Shown: positions 20,909 to 33,009 of the stretch, in pieces
Layout of the letters: every line of letters begins with the position of its first letter
Position numbering within the stretch: the first letter of the stretch is position 1
DNA from: Ryuthela nishihirai
Taxonomy: Eukaryota > Arthropoda > Arachnida > Araneae > Heptathelidae
DNA length: 64,000 bases
Assembly (NCBI GenBank): GCA_038380435.1
Contig: JAWZYU010000018.1
Location: 52,415,751-52,479,750 of the forward strand
Reading direction: 5' to 3'
Notes under the pieces: model-generated
What the model was told of the DNA's origin: nothing
Seen by the model: only the letters and a program-made list of their open reading frames with translations
The model's database searches: none
Made by a program: the position numbers and the translations under genes

Positions 20909-21375
20909 GAAAGAAATCATATTTTAGAGAAATTTTAAGATATTAAATCCATTTCTTCGTAATGAACCAGCTCATAATGTCGTTACTCTTATAAAGCTAA
21001 AATAAAACCTGCCAAGCACCCGATTTCAAACTGTGACCTACATCAAATATACTTGGACTCGAAAAATTAAGAACAGGTTGGAAATTCCGCATACTAAAAT
21101 AAGTTTGAATATTTTTTATTACGGTGTTCTGTTTCGTCATCAGTTTTACTCAGTATGCTCAGTAGGCTCATTAGGCAACAACTGAGCCTTCAAAGTAGGG
21201 CATATAAATTAAATAACCGAACAGGCGAGATGTCTTGAAACTTGACCCACTAGTCATTTGGATGATCTCAGGTGGCTCTGAAATCGAAATTTTGTTCCTA
21301 TTCTGACCTTGTTGTCTTTCATTCATAGCTATATCTGTATCACATCGCTCTTTGTTATGAGTTAGTTCTTTGGAT
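20909..21375. other. unassigned sequence
   Basis: Average composition, with no supported feature. Confidence 0.4.
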
Positions 21376-21712
21376 TGTTTTACCTCTGAGTGACACTTTT
21401 TTGCGCACGATTGAATAAATAACCAAATTACAAGGACTCCTAGAGCTGTGAGAAGATTCAGGAAGGAGATCCACTGAATAAATCCTGGGTGAGAAGTGCA
21501 ACATATACAGGGTATAATTCTTCTGCACACTGAGACACTGCTTAACATCCTATCCGACGGACGGCATCCTTTCTAAGTCGTCAAGTAGCTCTTTTTCACC
21601 AAGGGTAGAACAGGAGTAAACGGTAAAAATTTTAATTGGCACAGTTAGAACTTGAACAACATCATGTTACACATATGATGCAATAACGTCAGAGTCAACC
21701 AACACTCGTGAG
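21376..21712 (-). repeat. SB SINE, diverged near-full copy
   Basis: Tail side ttttacctctgagtgacact is followed by tcaggaaggagatccactga, acatcctatccgacggacgg and a degraded head ending near caaccaacactcg. Confidence 0.8.
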
Positions 21713-21732
21713 CTGAATTGCATTTTAAAGTT

Positions 21733-21783
21733 AAAGTTCTACATACTCAAGTTGTATTTCAAGCTGTCTCTCTCTAGCTCACA
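21733..21783 (+). repeat. 50-bp dispersed repeat, copy 1
   Basis: agttctacatactcaagttg through gctgtctctctctagctcac is repeated with one change at 22672-22720. It directly follows the head end of an SB copy here, while the other copy lies inside an SB copy. Confidence 0.75.
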
Positions 21784-22411
21784 TTTTTCAGCTGAGTGTC
21801 AGAGCTCTACATATTTTAAGTTGGATGTCTCGTTCACAATTTTTAATTTCTTATATTTTTAACTTTATATAAAGAATTAACATATTTTTTTCGTTAAGTG
21901 TTTTAGAAACAAAGATTTTGTTCGTAGTTAAAAAAAAGAGATTATTTCGTCTATAAAAAAAGGAGAAAAAAGTTCCGAACTAAAAATAAATATATTCGCT
22001 TGAATGAGACCTTCCTGCCAGCCTCCATCTACATTATACAGAAAATTTTACAGCGTGTTTTTGCATATTGAGAAAAGTTCTTTATATTATTTTTCATACT
22101 GGATGAGCTAATATATTTAGTTTGAAAGAATATATATTGGGATAAATTGTAAACACTTAATATGAACTTTTATATATTCTTGCGTTCTTCTCTAAGCATG
22201 TCTGTCACATACGTTTAAAACTTGGAAACTATCTGAAAATTCTACATTTCTTTGTAATTTGTGTGATCATCAGCATTTTACAAAAGAAATTTTGAGTGAC
22301 ATGTTGTGACATATATATTCACAGATATTATAAATGAGCTTAATGGAATTCCCGGTGCAAATACTCTTACTTATTCCTTCAGATTATTCATGATTATTTC
22401 GATTACTTCTG

Positions 22412-22890
22412 AGGGGTGGGTGTTGACTTAGTTGGTAATGCACGAGGTTCATAATCTGAAGTTCCCAGGTTCGAATCCCAACTCTGCCAGGCTTGAGATT
22501 CGTTTTCGCTTACCTCTAATGTTGCATCTATAAGAAGGGGACACCGTTGGCCTCGGAAACATCGCCGTTCGTCGGATGGAACTCTAAGCCATGGTTCTGT
22601 GCGCAGGGAAGGTCTACTATCTGTACATTAATGAAAAAGTCAGGTGCTTGACGGTAATACACGTAATACAAGTTCTACATGCTCAAGTTGTATTTCAAGC
22701 TGTCTCTCTCTAGCTCACAAGTTTGCCAAGAAACTTGGGTCACTAGTAGGCTCATTACAGGTTCCATCCGCATTTTAACAGCCATCCAGTGGATACCCTT
22801 CTGCAAACTTCTTTATGACTTCACTAGTAGGATCATTGTATGCAAAAGAAAACCACTTTAAAGGCTAACTTTCAGAGGTATAACCACCCA
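22412..22890 (+). repeat. SB SINE interrupted by a 95-bp insert
   Basis: Head with gaggttcataatctgaagtt (anticodon-loop position CAT, as in tRNA-Met) and B box aggttcgaatccc. The central block cgccgttcgtcggatggaac and gcttgacggtaatac follow. The 3' part resumes near 22758 (ttccatccgcattttaacag) to the tail tcagaggtataaccaccc. The insert at about 22664-22757 contains the 50-bp repeat shared with 21733-21783. Confidence 0.75.
22672..22720 (+). repeat. 50-bp dispersed repeat, copy 2
   Basis: Near-identical to 21735-21783 (agttctacatgctcaagttg). Part of the insertion inside the SB copy. Confidence 0.75.
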
Positions 22891-23309
22891 TTGGATTGGA
22901 TTGTTTGACACTTTTTTGAGCGGCACTTTTTTGATTGAGCGGCACTTTTTTGCACACCATGGGCTAAATGGCCAGGCCATAAGGACCCCGAAGGCTCAGA
23001 GAAGGTTGGGGGAGGGGACCCACTGGAGCAGCTGTTGGGAGACAGATGGTAGCCTCCCGTCAAGGCTATCAAGCATGTTCTTTAATGTGCACAGAGTATG
23101 GCTCTCCCGCACACGGTGCCACGGCTTAACGTCCCATCCGACGGACGGTGGCCTTTCCAAGCCCATCGGTGTCCCCTATTGACCGTGGGCAGGGCGGGGA
23201 AATTTTGCGGAGATAAATCTCAACGCTGACCCAGTTGGGACTCGAACCTGGGAACTACAGATTACGAGCCTGGCGCGCTACCGACTGAACCACCCCCGCT
23301 CCAGGTACT
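22891..23309 (-). repeat. SB SINE, full length with 13-bp TSD
   Basis: The duplication gtataaccaccca flanks the element exactly (22878-22890 and 23310-23322). The sequence runs from the tail (ctgagcggcacttttttg in more than one tandem copy at 22912-22952) to the head (cgcgctaccgactgaaccac). It integrated in the 3' tail of the preceding SB copy. Well preserved, so probably young. Confidence 0.92.
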
Positions 23310-23368
23310 GTATAACCACCCAACCAAAAATTCTGCTTGATATGTATATGCCTAAAAAGCCATGAATA

Positions 23369-23518
23369 AAATAAATAAATACCCCCTGAAACAGCTGCTT
23401 GCCACATAGTAGGTTTGTTAGGATGGCAGGACCTCAGCAGAAAAACAACACGAACATCCATTCCTTACCCGGGGTTGAACCCAGAAGCCAAGCGCGCTAA
23501 CCACTCGACCACGGGACA
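23369..23518 (-). repeat. SA SINE with internal deletions
   Basis: Tail aataaataccccctgaaaca and head ccactcgaccacgggac are both present. About 45 bases are missing after gcttgccaca, and a dozen around the B box (ggttgaacccagaagcc). Confidence 0.85.
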
Positions 23519-24189
23519 GAATAAAATATGTCATATATGTCACAAGCCATGACATATCATTTAAACGAAGGTGATGCTTAAGATTATACCTTAATATTAT
23601 GAGCTTTAAAGTTCAAAACAGGAGACAATTCATTTAATTCATATTAGAGTTTAGTGAAAAACGGATTAGAAAATATACATAGATAAAGTTGCATTTATGA
23701 TAATCTGGAGCGGAGAGAATGAAATTGAGATTAAGTTAGTTTAATTAGACCCGAATTTTAAATGGATTGCATAAATGTTTTTCATTTCTCGTTTATATAA
23801 AATTATTTTCTGCTGATAATCAAGATTAACATTTTGTGAATAATCGTAAATTATCTTTATCATCTATGGTAAAACGCGAAGTATCATGATCATGAACATT
23901 TTGGAACAACTTTGACTGGTTCAAAGTATCTATCCTAATGGGCAAAATCGTGATTAATATTCGAAACTTACCAAAGTAGTCTCTGTTTCTATCTCTTCTA
24001 CATAATGATGAATAATTTGGGAGACTGATAAAAGCTTTTTTATATTATTACCAATCATCTAATTTAATATATTACTTTTAATAAGGAGAAAAGAATAACA
24101 AACTCTTTGGGACAAGGTGACCATGCATTCAATGGTAATTACTTTTAGGAACAGACCAACGTTGTGTAAATAAAGTAATTCTTAGTAAC
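23519..24189. other. unassigned AT-rich sequence
   Basis: No supported feature. Confidence 0.4.
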
Positions 24190-24545
24190 GTCTTAAGTAA
24201 GTCTTTTCTGCAAAAATGCAACTGAAGGTAAATTAAACGTCTTAGTCAAATCTATTTCGATATTCAACAATATGCTTTAGCTAACGAATTATGGAGGCTG
24301 GAATATTTAACAGTGGAAACCCTAATTTTTTTTTTCTAAAATGCTAATACACAAAACTAAAATGAAAGCAGCAATCGTCACATTAAATTTGGCAAAAATG
24401 TATGAACTTATTTTTAGCAGTTTGTATAAAGTTTGTCTCGGTTTTGGTCATTTTCGAATGACTTTGGTAGTACTTTCCATAACTTTAAATACCGAACGAA
24501 TAGTGCTACAGTAAAGTCGAGATATAGAAATATCTTATTGATAAC
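24190..24545. mobile_element. possible diverged FB560 copy
   Basis: Left-arm inner phrases (aaaaatgcaactgaaggtaa, caacaatatgctttagc, ttatggaggctggaatattt) and right-side phrases (tttccataactttaaatacc) follow the order of copy 19030-19589. Terminal parts are not recognisable. Confidence 0.45.
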
Positions 24546-25086
24546 CATGCTCGAATTGACTGGAACACCGTTCCGGTTAATATTTGAAAAGTGTAAAACT
24601 TTCCTTTTCATGTAACTGCATAAAATTGTTTTACTGTACACTAGAGCAGTTATCCCTCAACGCAATTTCAGTGGAATGAAAAACATTATGACAGCAAAAC
24701 GAAACTCATTAAATATTCTTAACTGTTGGCTAGTTGGTTTTTCATAAATTTAGTTGGACCAACGATGAGCCAGTTTGAGTCGACTAAATATATGAAATCG
24801 TGGCTGGGAAAAGGCTAAGTTCAACAGACGAGACAGCTTGCCCTAAACGGACCTTTAATATTAGTGAAAACAATAAGTATGACTTTTTATGGAAGAATTT
24901 GTATAAAATTTTCCGTATTATTTTTAAGAGATTTGCAAATATGAACAGTTATCTAAATTATAAAGATATTTTTGACATAATGGTTTTATTCTATTATTTT
25001 GTATTACCTCAGTCATGAAAGTGATGTGGTTTTGGTTCCTACATAATTAAATTTGGAAAACGAGTGTTTTTTATTGTAGTGGTATG

Positions 25087-25398
25087 CAGATCCGGATCTA
25101 AAAGAAATCCAAGGGCGGGGGAGGGGGCAACACAAATCGAGCCTGAAAAATGTTAAAAAAAGGGCGGGGGGGGGGGGGTATGCTTGATTTTCATTGCAGT
25201 ATAACATTTCCCCTTAAGTATGGACAGCTTTTTAAGCAGATAATGTTTAAAAACTGTTTTCTGTTTCACAGGTCGTTTAAGAATTTCTTGAAAAATGCAT
25301 GAAATATAAATAAGATTAACAAGTTTTTGCCTCTATTACCCTTATTAGAGTTCTGAAAGAGGGGATGGCCTTCTTATCTACCCCTAGATCCAGTTCTG
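25087..25398 (+). mobile_element. hAT-type MITE with perfect 8-bp TSD
   Basis: Starts cagatccggatcta and ends cctagatccagttctg, imperfect inverted ends of CAG...CTG type. Flanked by gtggtatg on both sides (25079-25086 and 25399-25406). The interior carries G-runs, gcagtataacatttcccc and agaatttcttgaaaaatgca, shared with the copies at 25620, 32030, 45119 and 46636. This copy has an extra segment at 25214-25275. Confidence 0.88.
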
Positions 25399-25619
25399 GT
25401 GGTATGTAATTTATTTACACTTCAGTATTTATTTTAATCAAATTTAATTTGTGTATATGCATAAGAAAATCTTTACATTAAAGAAGTATAAGCTTTAAAA
25501 AGTTTTTTTTCTCAGCGTTCCGTTTATTAAAAATTTTCAATTCGAGCAATATTGAGAACATTATTTTGTAATATTTTACCATGAAAAGTTTACCGAAACT
25601 TAATATGACTATATTAAAA

Positions 25620-25826
25620 CAGGATCTACCACCCACCCCGAAGAGGGTAATAGAGGTAAAAATCTATCTAACATATATTTTTCATGCATTTGTCAAGAAT
25701 TTTTTGAAGATTTGTGAAATGGAGGGGAAAATGTTGTATAATGGAAATCCATCCTTTTGCTTTTTTTAGGGTTCGATTCAGTTTCTTGGTCCATCCCTTT
25801 TTACCTTTTTCCTAGATTCGAGCCTG
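25620..25826 (-). mobile_element. hAT-type MITE, second copy
   Basis: Reverse orientation relative to 25087-25398: caggatctaccacccacccc at one end, attttttgaagatttgtgaa inside, cctagattcgagcctg at the other. No matching target duplication visible. Confidence 0.65.
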
Positions 25827-26324
25827 CTACCTGTTGACAAAGAATGGGTTTGTTCCTAATAGAATAGACACTGAGTGTATATGAATCTGAAAACGATCGA
25901 AATTGAATGATAAATATCTCTGATTAGATACATATAGTCCTCCTCATATTTTGTTCAATCTCAGTTAATGTGTGCTTACAGTTTTAGTGGCTTCTTTGGT
26001 TCTTGAGAAATCAACACTGCGTTCTTATTTGCTAACTAATAATACCAAATAATATACCAATATCTCTAACTAATTAGTATTCATTAGAAAGCTTGGCAAC
26101 TGTTCCATAAAACGTACCGTTGTGTGTTCAACTTTATTGGTGTACTGGACAGAGAATGTGTGTTTTGCCTCATGTAGACAGGAGAAAGAAGACAGCTCAC
26201 AATCAGACAGACAGAAAACGCATGTGAAATTACTACTCTCTCATGAGGAGAATTCTTTTTGATGTCTCAGTCTTATGTAATGTGATGAATAACAAAATAA
26301 TGTGATCGATTTGTTATTGTCTTT

Positions 26325-26359
26325 TTAAACATTATCTGCTTAAAAAGCTGTCCATACTT
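26325..26359 (-). repeat. 35-bp inverted copy of 25216-25250
   Basis: Exact reverse complement of 25216-25250 (aagtatggacagctttttaa...), which lies within the extra segment of the hAT-type MITE 1.1 kb upstream. Confidence 0.9.
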
Positions 26360-26584
26360 TTGGCAAACTTTTTACCCCTCATAAAGTCAAAACATATTTT
26401 AATTACTAAATATTTTGTAAAAAAAATTCTCCGTTGTCTACTTCCTATTAGTAGTCCAAATTTTCATTACATTGGCGCTAACTACATTTTTATAGCCATA
26501 TTTTTTCTTCAGAATTTGTTTCATGTATTGTTGAAAAATGCTCATTATTCCGCTCCCTATTTTGAAATGAGTTATATATATATA

Positions 26585-26663
26585 TACAGTCGTATCAGAA
26601 TAATATGACCACCAACCATACATATACTATGGTAGGTGGTCATATTATTTTGATACGACCGTG
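26585..26663. mobile_element. 78-bp palindromic MITE, copy 1
   Basis: The arms tacagtcgtatcagaataat...gaccacc and their complement meet at catatactatgg. TA at 26583-26584 and 26664-26665. Same element as 37430-37507. Confidence 0.88.
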
Positions 26664-27534
26664 TACTATCTGTAATAATAAGGTAAGATATATAAAGTAT
26701 TATTAAAGCATTGCAGGAATGTGAATGCTATCGAATCATTTGTTTAACTTTTTTAAATTATATTAGTCATTTTTGAATAAAATTCCGTGTTATCAGCACA
26801 CCATAGTGTGGTAATGAAATCTTTATAATTAATGTATTTGATAAAGATTTAAAGATGCTAAAAAATTAATTACGGTATGTTTTCCCAGACTAATTCAAAG
26901 ACTATTGAAGGAAGGAATTCTTTCTATGATTTTGTTTCCCGACATCTTACTCTTTATCAGCATTATTATTTTTGAATAATAACTGTCACATCATATGCTT
27001 TGTGACTTTAAATTTATGTACGACTTTTAAAACTCCTAAGGCTAAGAAATACAAAAATAAACTTATTGATACTAGAAATGTTGGACATTTTATCATTTTA
27101 CAGATCTTAAGGAGGGAATGTTTCATTTAAGTGAAGGAAAAAATGCAAAAAAATTATTTGTCAATATTTAAACACGCTTACTACTTACTAAATAAAAAAA
27201 AGAACGAAATATGAATCTGATGCATACAAAAAAAAAACATTAATAGTAATCTTCTCTATGATCTAATTCAGAATCAATGCTTCACTTTCCACTTCATTAT
27301 ACCAAATTTGCATTATTTTTAAATCACACAGGCTCTTTTCGAAAACCGTTGACGATGACGTGATCAAAAGTCTTTTAACTGAAAATATTCTGGATTTATG
27401 CTGAATACATTGTTTTGGCTAAGTTGGATAATAGAGAGATAAAGTTATTATTAAATATCAGGAGATGTGTGTATGAGAAAAAGGCATGTGAAGTATGCAT
27501 GATTCTTTTCTGAGTGAGGAACTCAGAAACAGAA
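26664..27534. other. unassigned AT-rich sequence
   Basis: No supported feature. Confidence 0.4.
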
Positions 27535-27645
27535 CTGCTGAGCTGTTACTTCCTTTACAGACTTTCTCCATGGAATATTATCATTCCATATTTATCACAT
27601 TTACTGTCAAACGTCTCTACAAACTGCTTCTTGAGGGATGATTAA
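27535..27645 (+). repeat. SA SINE, old 3' part
   Basis: Degraded: ctttacagactttctccatg, tactgtcaaacgtctctaca, then aactgcttcttgagggatg. Confidence 0.55.
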
Positions 27646-27729
27646 TTTTTTTAATAGTAACAAGACTTATAAATTAATGTCGAAACCAATTCTGAGCAGG
27701 AATATTTACAAAGAAAATCGAAAATGTCA

Positions 27730-27812
27730 TTCTATCAAAGCAAATAACTAAATTTACAACAATCCAATTTCATCCATATAAAATACAGGATTCAGCTTAG
27801 GAGATTTCTGAA
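27730..27812 (+). repeat. 85-bp dispersed repeat, copy 1
   Basis: tcattctatcaaagcaaata ... tccaatttcatccatataaa ... ggattcagcttaggaga is matched at 29345-29430. Both copies lie near an SA SINE. Confidence 0.65.
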
Positions 27813-27834
27813 AATTTTAGACTGAAAACCACCC

Positions 27835-28003
27835 AGCACGGAAGCACAGCTTAACGTTCCCTACGACGGAGGACTCCTTTCCAAGCTCAAGGGTGTCTTC
27901 TACTTACCGAGGACAGCGCAGAGTGCTTTGGATAGATAACTCGAACCTAAGAACTGCAGATTACGAGCCAGGTGCTCCCCCGAGTGAGCCACCCCGTCTC
28001 TGT
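27835..28003 (-). repeat. SB SINE, head half
   Basis: Central block cttaacgttccctacgacgg and head aactgcagattacgagccag, with the 3' half missing. Confidence 0.8.
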
Positions 28004-29084
28004 TATGAAGGAGAATTTTTGATGAAGTCGAAAGAGATAAAAGGTAAAAAAAAAAGGTAAAAAACTGGAAGTCAGCTTAACAAAATTTTAAGGAGGAGGG
28101 ATCCACTATTTCAACCAGGTATTCAAACCGATGCATGAATTGTTCTATAGAATAAAAAGGACACGGATTTCAATATTCGTTAAAAAATGTTTATTTAACT
28201 TTTCATTAAATTGAGTTATTTAATTATTAATTTATTACAATTCATTTATAGAGTGAATGAATTTCAAAACATATTTTTTTATTCTTTCACTTACAGTACG
28301 AAAATTAAAAGTTAAAACTTAATGAGCTGTAGCTCTTTTCAAAGACTTTGCAGCGCATTTGGAGGTCTGCGATCCATAATTTGAAAAACAATGCTCTGTA
28401 TCTCTCCATCGTGAATTTCAGTTAAAAAAAGGTGAAACTTCCGAGATCACAGGAGATTTTAGCTGTTCTATGTATCAAATGTTATTTACAACAACTATTC
28501 AGAAAGTTGTCTAGAGACTAACTGAAATGCATTCGGAGTCGTACATCAGATGATTAGTGAAATACTGGGTAGGAAAAGAAAGGTAAATTACTAGAAAAGA
28601 AAGGTAAACTATACGGATTTACGTCTGTAAGTACTAAACATCTTTCCAACTGGCCGATCCATTTTAAATATACGTTAATTTTGCTAGAATATCCATGAAC
28701 AAGTAAGCATTAATGTATGCATGTTTGAAATACCAAGAAAAAGAAATTAATAACTCTTTTTAAAAACTTTTAAAGGTACTCACTTAGTTTTAAAAACACT
28801 CCAAGTATTTAACTTTGAAAAATGCGGAAATCTGAAAGATTTATATATGTTTAAGTTGTTGATTTTTCAGTCACTGCTAAACAGATTATTCATTATCTGA
28901 TTTTAACTAAATTTCTCAAGGCTAATTAGTTGAGGATAGTTTAAATATTCCTTTGTTATTCAACTAAAATTTAAATAATGAAATGACATATTTTCGATTT
29001 TTTTTAAAAATTTTTGTAACATACTTCTTTCTACTCAAAGTTGGCTTCGACATTCTATTAAAAATCTTGCTACTATTAAAATAT
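28004..29084. other. mostly unassigned; possible hAT right end
   Basis: Near 28350-28393, ggaggtctgcgatccataat followed by ttgaaaaacaatg resembles the right end of Charlie-type hAT elements, but no partner end or duplication was found. The rest shows nothing. Confidence 0.3.
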
Positions 29085-29288
29085 TTACTCATCAAGAAGC
29101 TACTTGCCAGAGAGGTCTGACAATTAACTTAATAAGACTGTCAATTATAATTCATCATGTAGAAGGGTTATAAAGAAAGTGAGAACCAGCAGAAGGACAA
29201 CACAGAAAAGAAACACACATGCTTTATTGAGTCTCGAACCCAGGTTCCTTTCGGAATTCGTCAAGCAGCTAATCACTTGGCCGCAGGA
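29085..29288 (-). repeat. SA SINE, diverged
   Basis: Tail ttactcatcaagaagctact, middle agaaccagcagaaggacaac, head gtctcgaacccaggttcctt and cacttggccgcagg. Confidence 0.8.
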
Positions 29289-29344
29289 ACAGTCTTGTCC
29301 TTTTAGAGAAGAAACATTGTATTTTAAAATTCTCAACATGCAAA

Positions 29345-29430
29345 TATTGTCGTTCTATCAAAATAAATCACTAAATTCACAACAGTCCAGTTTCATACAT
29401 TTAAAATACAAGATTCAGCTGAGGAGAAAA
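29345..29430 (+). repeat. 85-bp dispersed repeat, copy 2
   Basis: gtcgttctatcaaaataaat ... gtccagtttcatacatttaa ... agattcagctgaggaga, about 80-85% like 27730-27812 by eye. Confidence 0.65.
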
Positions 29431-30182
29431 TAGTGGAACATATTAAAGTTTTAGAAAGTACGTTTTCTAAATTACCTTAATATTTTTCTGAAATTTGTTA
29501 ACTATTTAAAATGAACGGAAGCCATTTTATTATTCGGCTTTACTTTAGTTTCTCTTTTACAGTTCTATTTGCACCATATAAGTGTAAACATTTGTTTCCT
29601 TACCATTCAGAATTTCTGAGTATTGAATTGTTTTATAATTAAAACTAAAGAAAAAATATTCTCATAACTAAAATTAATAAAAGTTAAATAAATATTTGAA
29701 CACTTTAGAAATTGCTCGGGGTCTAAAATAACATATTGTGAAATGGATATTCTGCAGCTACTAATGAAAAATTTGAGAGTTGAAGTATCGATATTTTTTT
29801 TTTGCAGTGAATTCTCAGTTTTATATCTTAAACTTGCAACTCTCTCAAAGATATTTCTCGTTCAGAAAGTTGGCTTTGTGTTTCTTCAGGAACTCAAAAA
29901 GGAGCTGCGTTTTGAGGTGGAGAATTAATTTATCTGTAAGTGGGGCAAGGTGTAAAAGTATTAAGAGAAGAAAGGTGTGAAGGGAGGAAAATTCGTCGTC
30001 GAATATCTGATCTAATTTGCCTCTAATTAAAACAATTTCTAATCACATTGATCTTTAACATCACAGATGTCTTTCCAGATTTTATTCAATTCAGAAGTTT
30101 TTTAAATTTTATTTTATCCACATCGTTGCTTCAAAGATAAAAGAGAAAGCAATTTTTTTTGCTACTATAGTAAGAAAAAGCA
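29431..30182. other. unassigned sequence
   Basis: No supported feature. Confidence 0.4.
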
Positions 30183-30390
30183 GTCCTGGTGGCGAGTGGT
30201 TAGCATGCTTTACTTCAGATCAAAAGGATTTGTGTTCAATCCCGGGGTAAGGTATGGATGTTTCTTCATGTGTGTGTTGTCTTTCTGCTGAGGCATCACC
30301 TACCTCACAGACTTTTGTCTTAGTGTATTTATACTGATAGTCTCCTACCAGACCTCTGTGGCAAGCAGATTCTTGAGGAAGATTTATTTT
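30183..30390 (+). repeat. SA SINE, full length, diverged
   Basis: Head ctggtggcgagtggttagca, B box gtgttcaatcccgg, then gtgtgttgtctttctgctga and the 3' end gacctctgtggcaagcagat. Confidence 0.85.
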
Positions 30391-30821
30391 GTAGTAGAAA
30401 GAAATAAAAATGATAAGTGACTGGAGAAAATAAAAGCATATGTATAACATTAAGCAGAATTTAAGTGGTAATATTATGATAAAATATTTTTCTTAGTTAG
30501 GTAGAGTTGTTTTATTCTCTGAGAGTGTTTTTTTTTTGCTGTACAATATCAAGTCATAAGGATTACAAGACTCAGAATAGAGTTTTAAACAGTGACATAC
30601 TGCACAACTGCTAGAGCAAATAGCAGTCCTCCTTCAGTAACAAGTGTGTTTATGATATACACAGGGAATGACAGTCCAGTACCCGAAGCCCTGAATTATA
30701 GTGTCTATTCAGAGAAAGGAGGAGAATTTCAAATTTATAGTAATAATAATTCATATTTATATAGCCTCGTGCCTTCGAACTGCTTTCATTTGCTTTAATG
30801 GAATAAGTTCTATAAATAAAA

Positions 30822-30998
30822 AAAATAAATGTCCCTCAAGCAGCTGCTTGCCACAGAGGTCTGACAGGGTTTATATGCCATAGTAGAAGGTCTGAGAGAA
30901 TGGCAGGACCTCAGCAGAAAAACGGCACATACATCCATGCCTTAACCCAGGTACCTTAGGTCAGTAGCCAAGCACGCTAACCACTTTGTCATAAGACG
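30822..30998 (-). repeat. SA SINE with deletions
   Basis: Tail aaaataaatgtccctcaagc, then middle, then a head that lacks most of the B box (ccttaacccaggtacctt) but keeps agccaagcacgctaaccact. Confidence 0.85.
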
Positions 30999-32029
30999 AA
31001 TATAAGTTCTATCCCAAATCTAAAGTAATGTATCATTATTACAAAATTAAATTTAGAACAAATTTGTGTGGTTCTGTATTAAAATCTTTTGAGGTTGCAT
31101 TATAATAGCTAGAGCAATTGTTGATTTTAGTTTTTACGTTAATCATTAAAGAAGAGAAGGTGAATTAAAAAAGAGAAGGGTGTTATGGGACTAGGAGTCA
31201 AAGTACCAATGACACTCTCATCCTAATTATAAAGCTATGAATCATAGTCTCCTTACATTTTAGACAAATATACTTTAGACAAACTATATTCTTCAGTTTT
31301 TCAAAAGTATTTGACAAAATCGGCTCATATTCTTAGTGTTTTTATTTAAATATTTCCAATAAATATTGAATTTTGGTTAATTCGAATGAATACTTTACAC
31401 CTTAGACAAAGTATGTAAAATTCTATAGAACCTTCTAAAGCAGGTTCTGTAGAACTTAGTGAAGAGTCACTATAGAAAAACTATATTCTTTAAGAGCAGA
31501 AGGAAAAAATTATCTACTTAAAAAAGAAAAAAAAGCATTTCTAATAAATAATAAATTGAAAAAAAAAGAGAGAGATTTTTGAAAAATCAGAAATTATCGT
31601 GATTAAAAAGCAAAAATATACGTTTTCAATAAGTTATGAATTGACCAAATCGTTTAATTATGCACTTAAAAATGTTTGGCCAAAAAATTGGAAGAAATGA
31701 GCCGCATTCAGTGTATTGATTTGTTTTATGAACAGCAAGTTCTTTTGTAAAGAACTGTAGGTTGAACGGGCTTTTCTAAAGCTTCAGTTCTGTTAAACTG
31801 TAAAACTCAATAGTCTTAGAAATCACAATTAATAGTAGGTTTAGAATTGAAGTACATGCAGAGGAAAAATATAAAAAAAACTTTGATACATTATCCTAAA
31901 GCAATTTAACATTTTCTTCTTCGTACAAACATTTGCACAAACTTTCAGGTCATAAAGAGGTTTAAGTAAAGTCTAGATTAGGCTCGAATCTATAAACAAG
32001 TTTCCACTGCAGTGTAAGACGTTCCCTTT
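30999..32029. other. unassigned AT-rich sequence
   Basis: A-rich, with no supported feature. Confidence 0.4.
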
Positions 32030-32115
32030 GTTTTATAGATTTTTAAAAATTTCGTGAAAATGAATGAAATATTCACGTTTAATATTTTTTACTAGCATTC
32101 TGAAGGCCCCACCCC
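32030..32115 (+). mobile_element. hAT-type MITE, 3' fragment
   Basis: aaaaatttcgtgaaaatgaa, tagcattctgaaggccccac and cccctaaat follow the 3' half of the MITE at 25087-25398. Confidence 0.5.
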
Positions 32116-32509
32116 TAAATAATATAATCAGAGATATATATAGCTATAACTTAAATTTATTTCGTTTTTTACTAATATAACTAATCTAGTCTCGCTTAGA
32201 TATAGAGAGTTATTTTTAAGGAAAAGTGTCAAATTATAATGTGTTATATCTAAAATAAAATAAAGCTAAGGAATTGAAGTAATTTTTTAAAAATTCTATC
32301 GAAACACTTGGAATTAGTACAATAATAATAAATTGATTTAAAATTTAATTAATAAGGAATTTTTTTTTCGTTTTAACTGGAATTTGCAGAGAAATAAAAG
32401 TTAGGGGTTATTATATTTAGTGCTTGTAATAACACTTTTGTAATAAATATTAAATATTGGTTAATTTAAATAGTTTTAAGGAAATTAATTGCGCCTTTTG
32501 ACAATTAAA

Positions 32510-32528
32510 CTGCCGATAGAGGGCACTC
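32510..32528 (+). promoter_or_regulatory. CTCF-like motif
   Basis: ctgccgatagagggcactc resembles the CTCF core (ccNNtAGAGGGCac type). Located about 0.5-0.6 kb upstream of the candidate promoter. By-eye match only. Confidence 0.25.
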
Positions 32529-33009
32529 ATTTACCATTGTGAATGATAAACTTTGTATGGTACGCGTAATTCACTCGTATACATTTTTGTCTAGAGAGAA
32601 CAATTGCTTATAAAAATATTTTAAACTTGATCGATCATTTTTATTATTCCGTCTCAAACAACATTAAACATTAGTGCATATGTTTTTTCAGAAAGATTTC
32701 CGAGTTTTAAAAATAATTATGTTTTAAAGTGGGTAATATTTTAGCCCAGTAAGCTTTCAAGTAAAACTAGGCTAGAACTTCAACACTAAAATTTCTTTAA
32801 TTTTGCAAGACCGAACTAAGAAGTTATACGCTAATTCCTCATCCTTGTATTCTTATCTTATGATGCAATTTAAAATGTTGCATAATCTCCTTCCGCATGA
32901 TTGTAATACTCATTAATTCACAGCTATTCTGCTGGGACCAAGAGTAGAGGTCCGATCTGATCTGGCGATGCTAATGAGGATCTGAATCTGTTTATAATTA
33001 TCACAGGTC

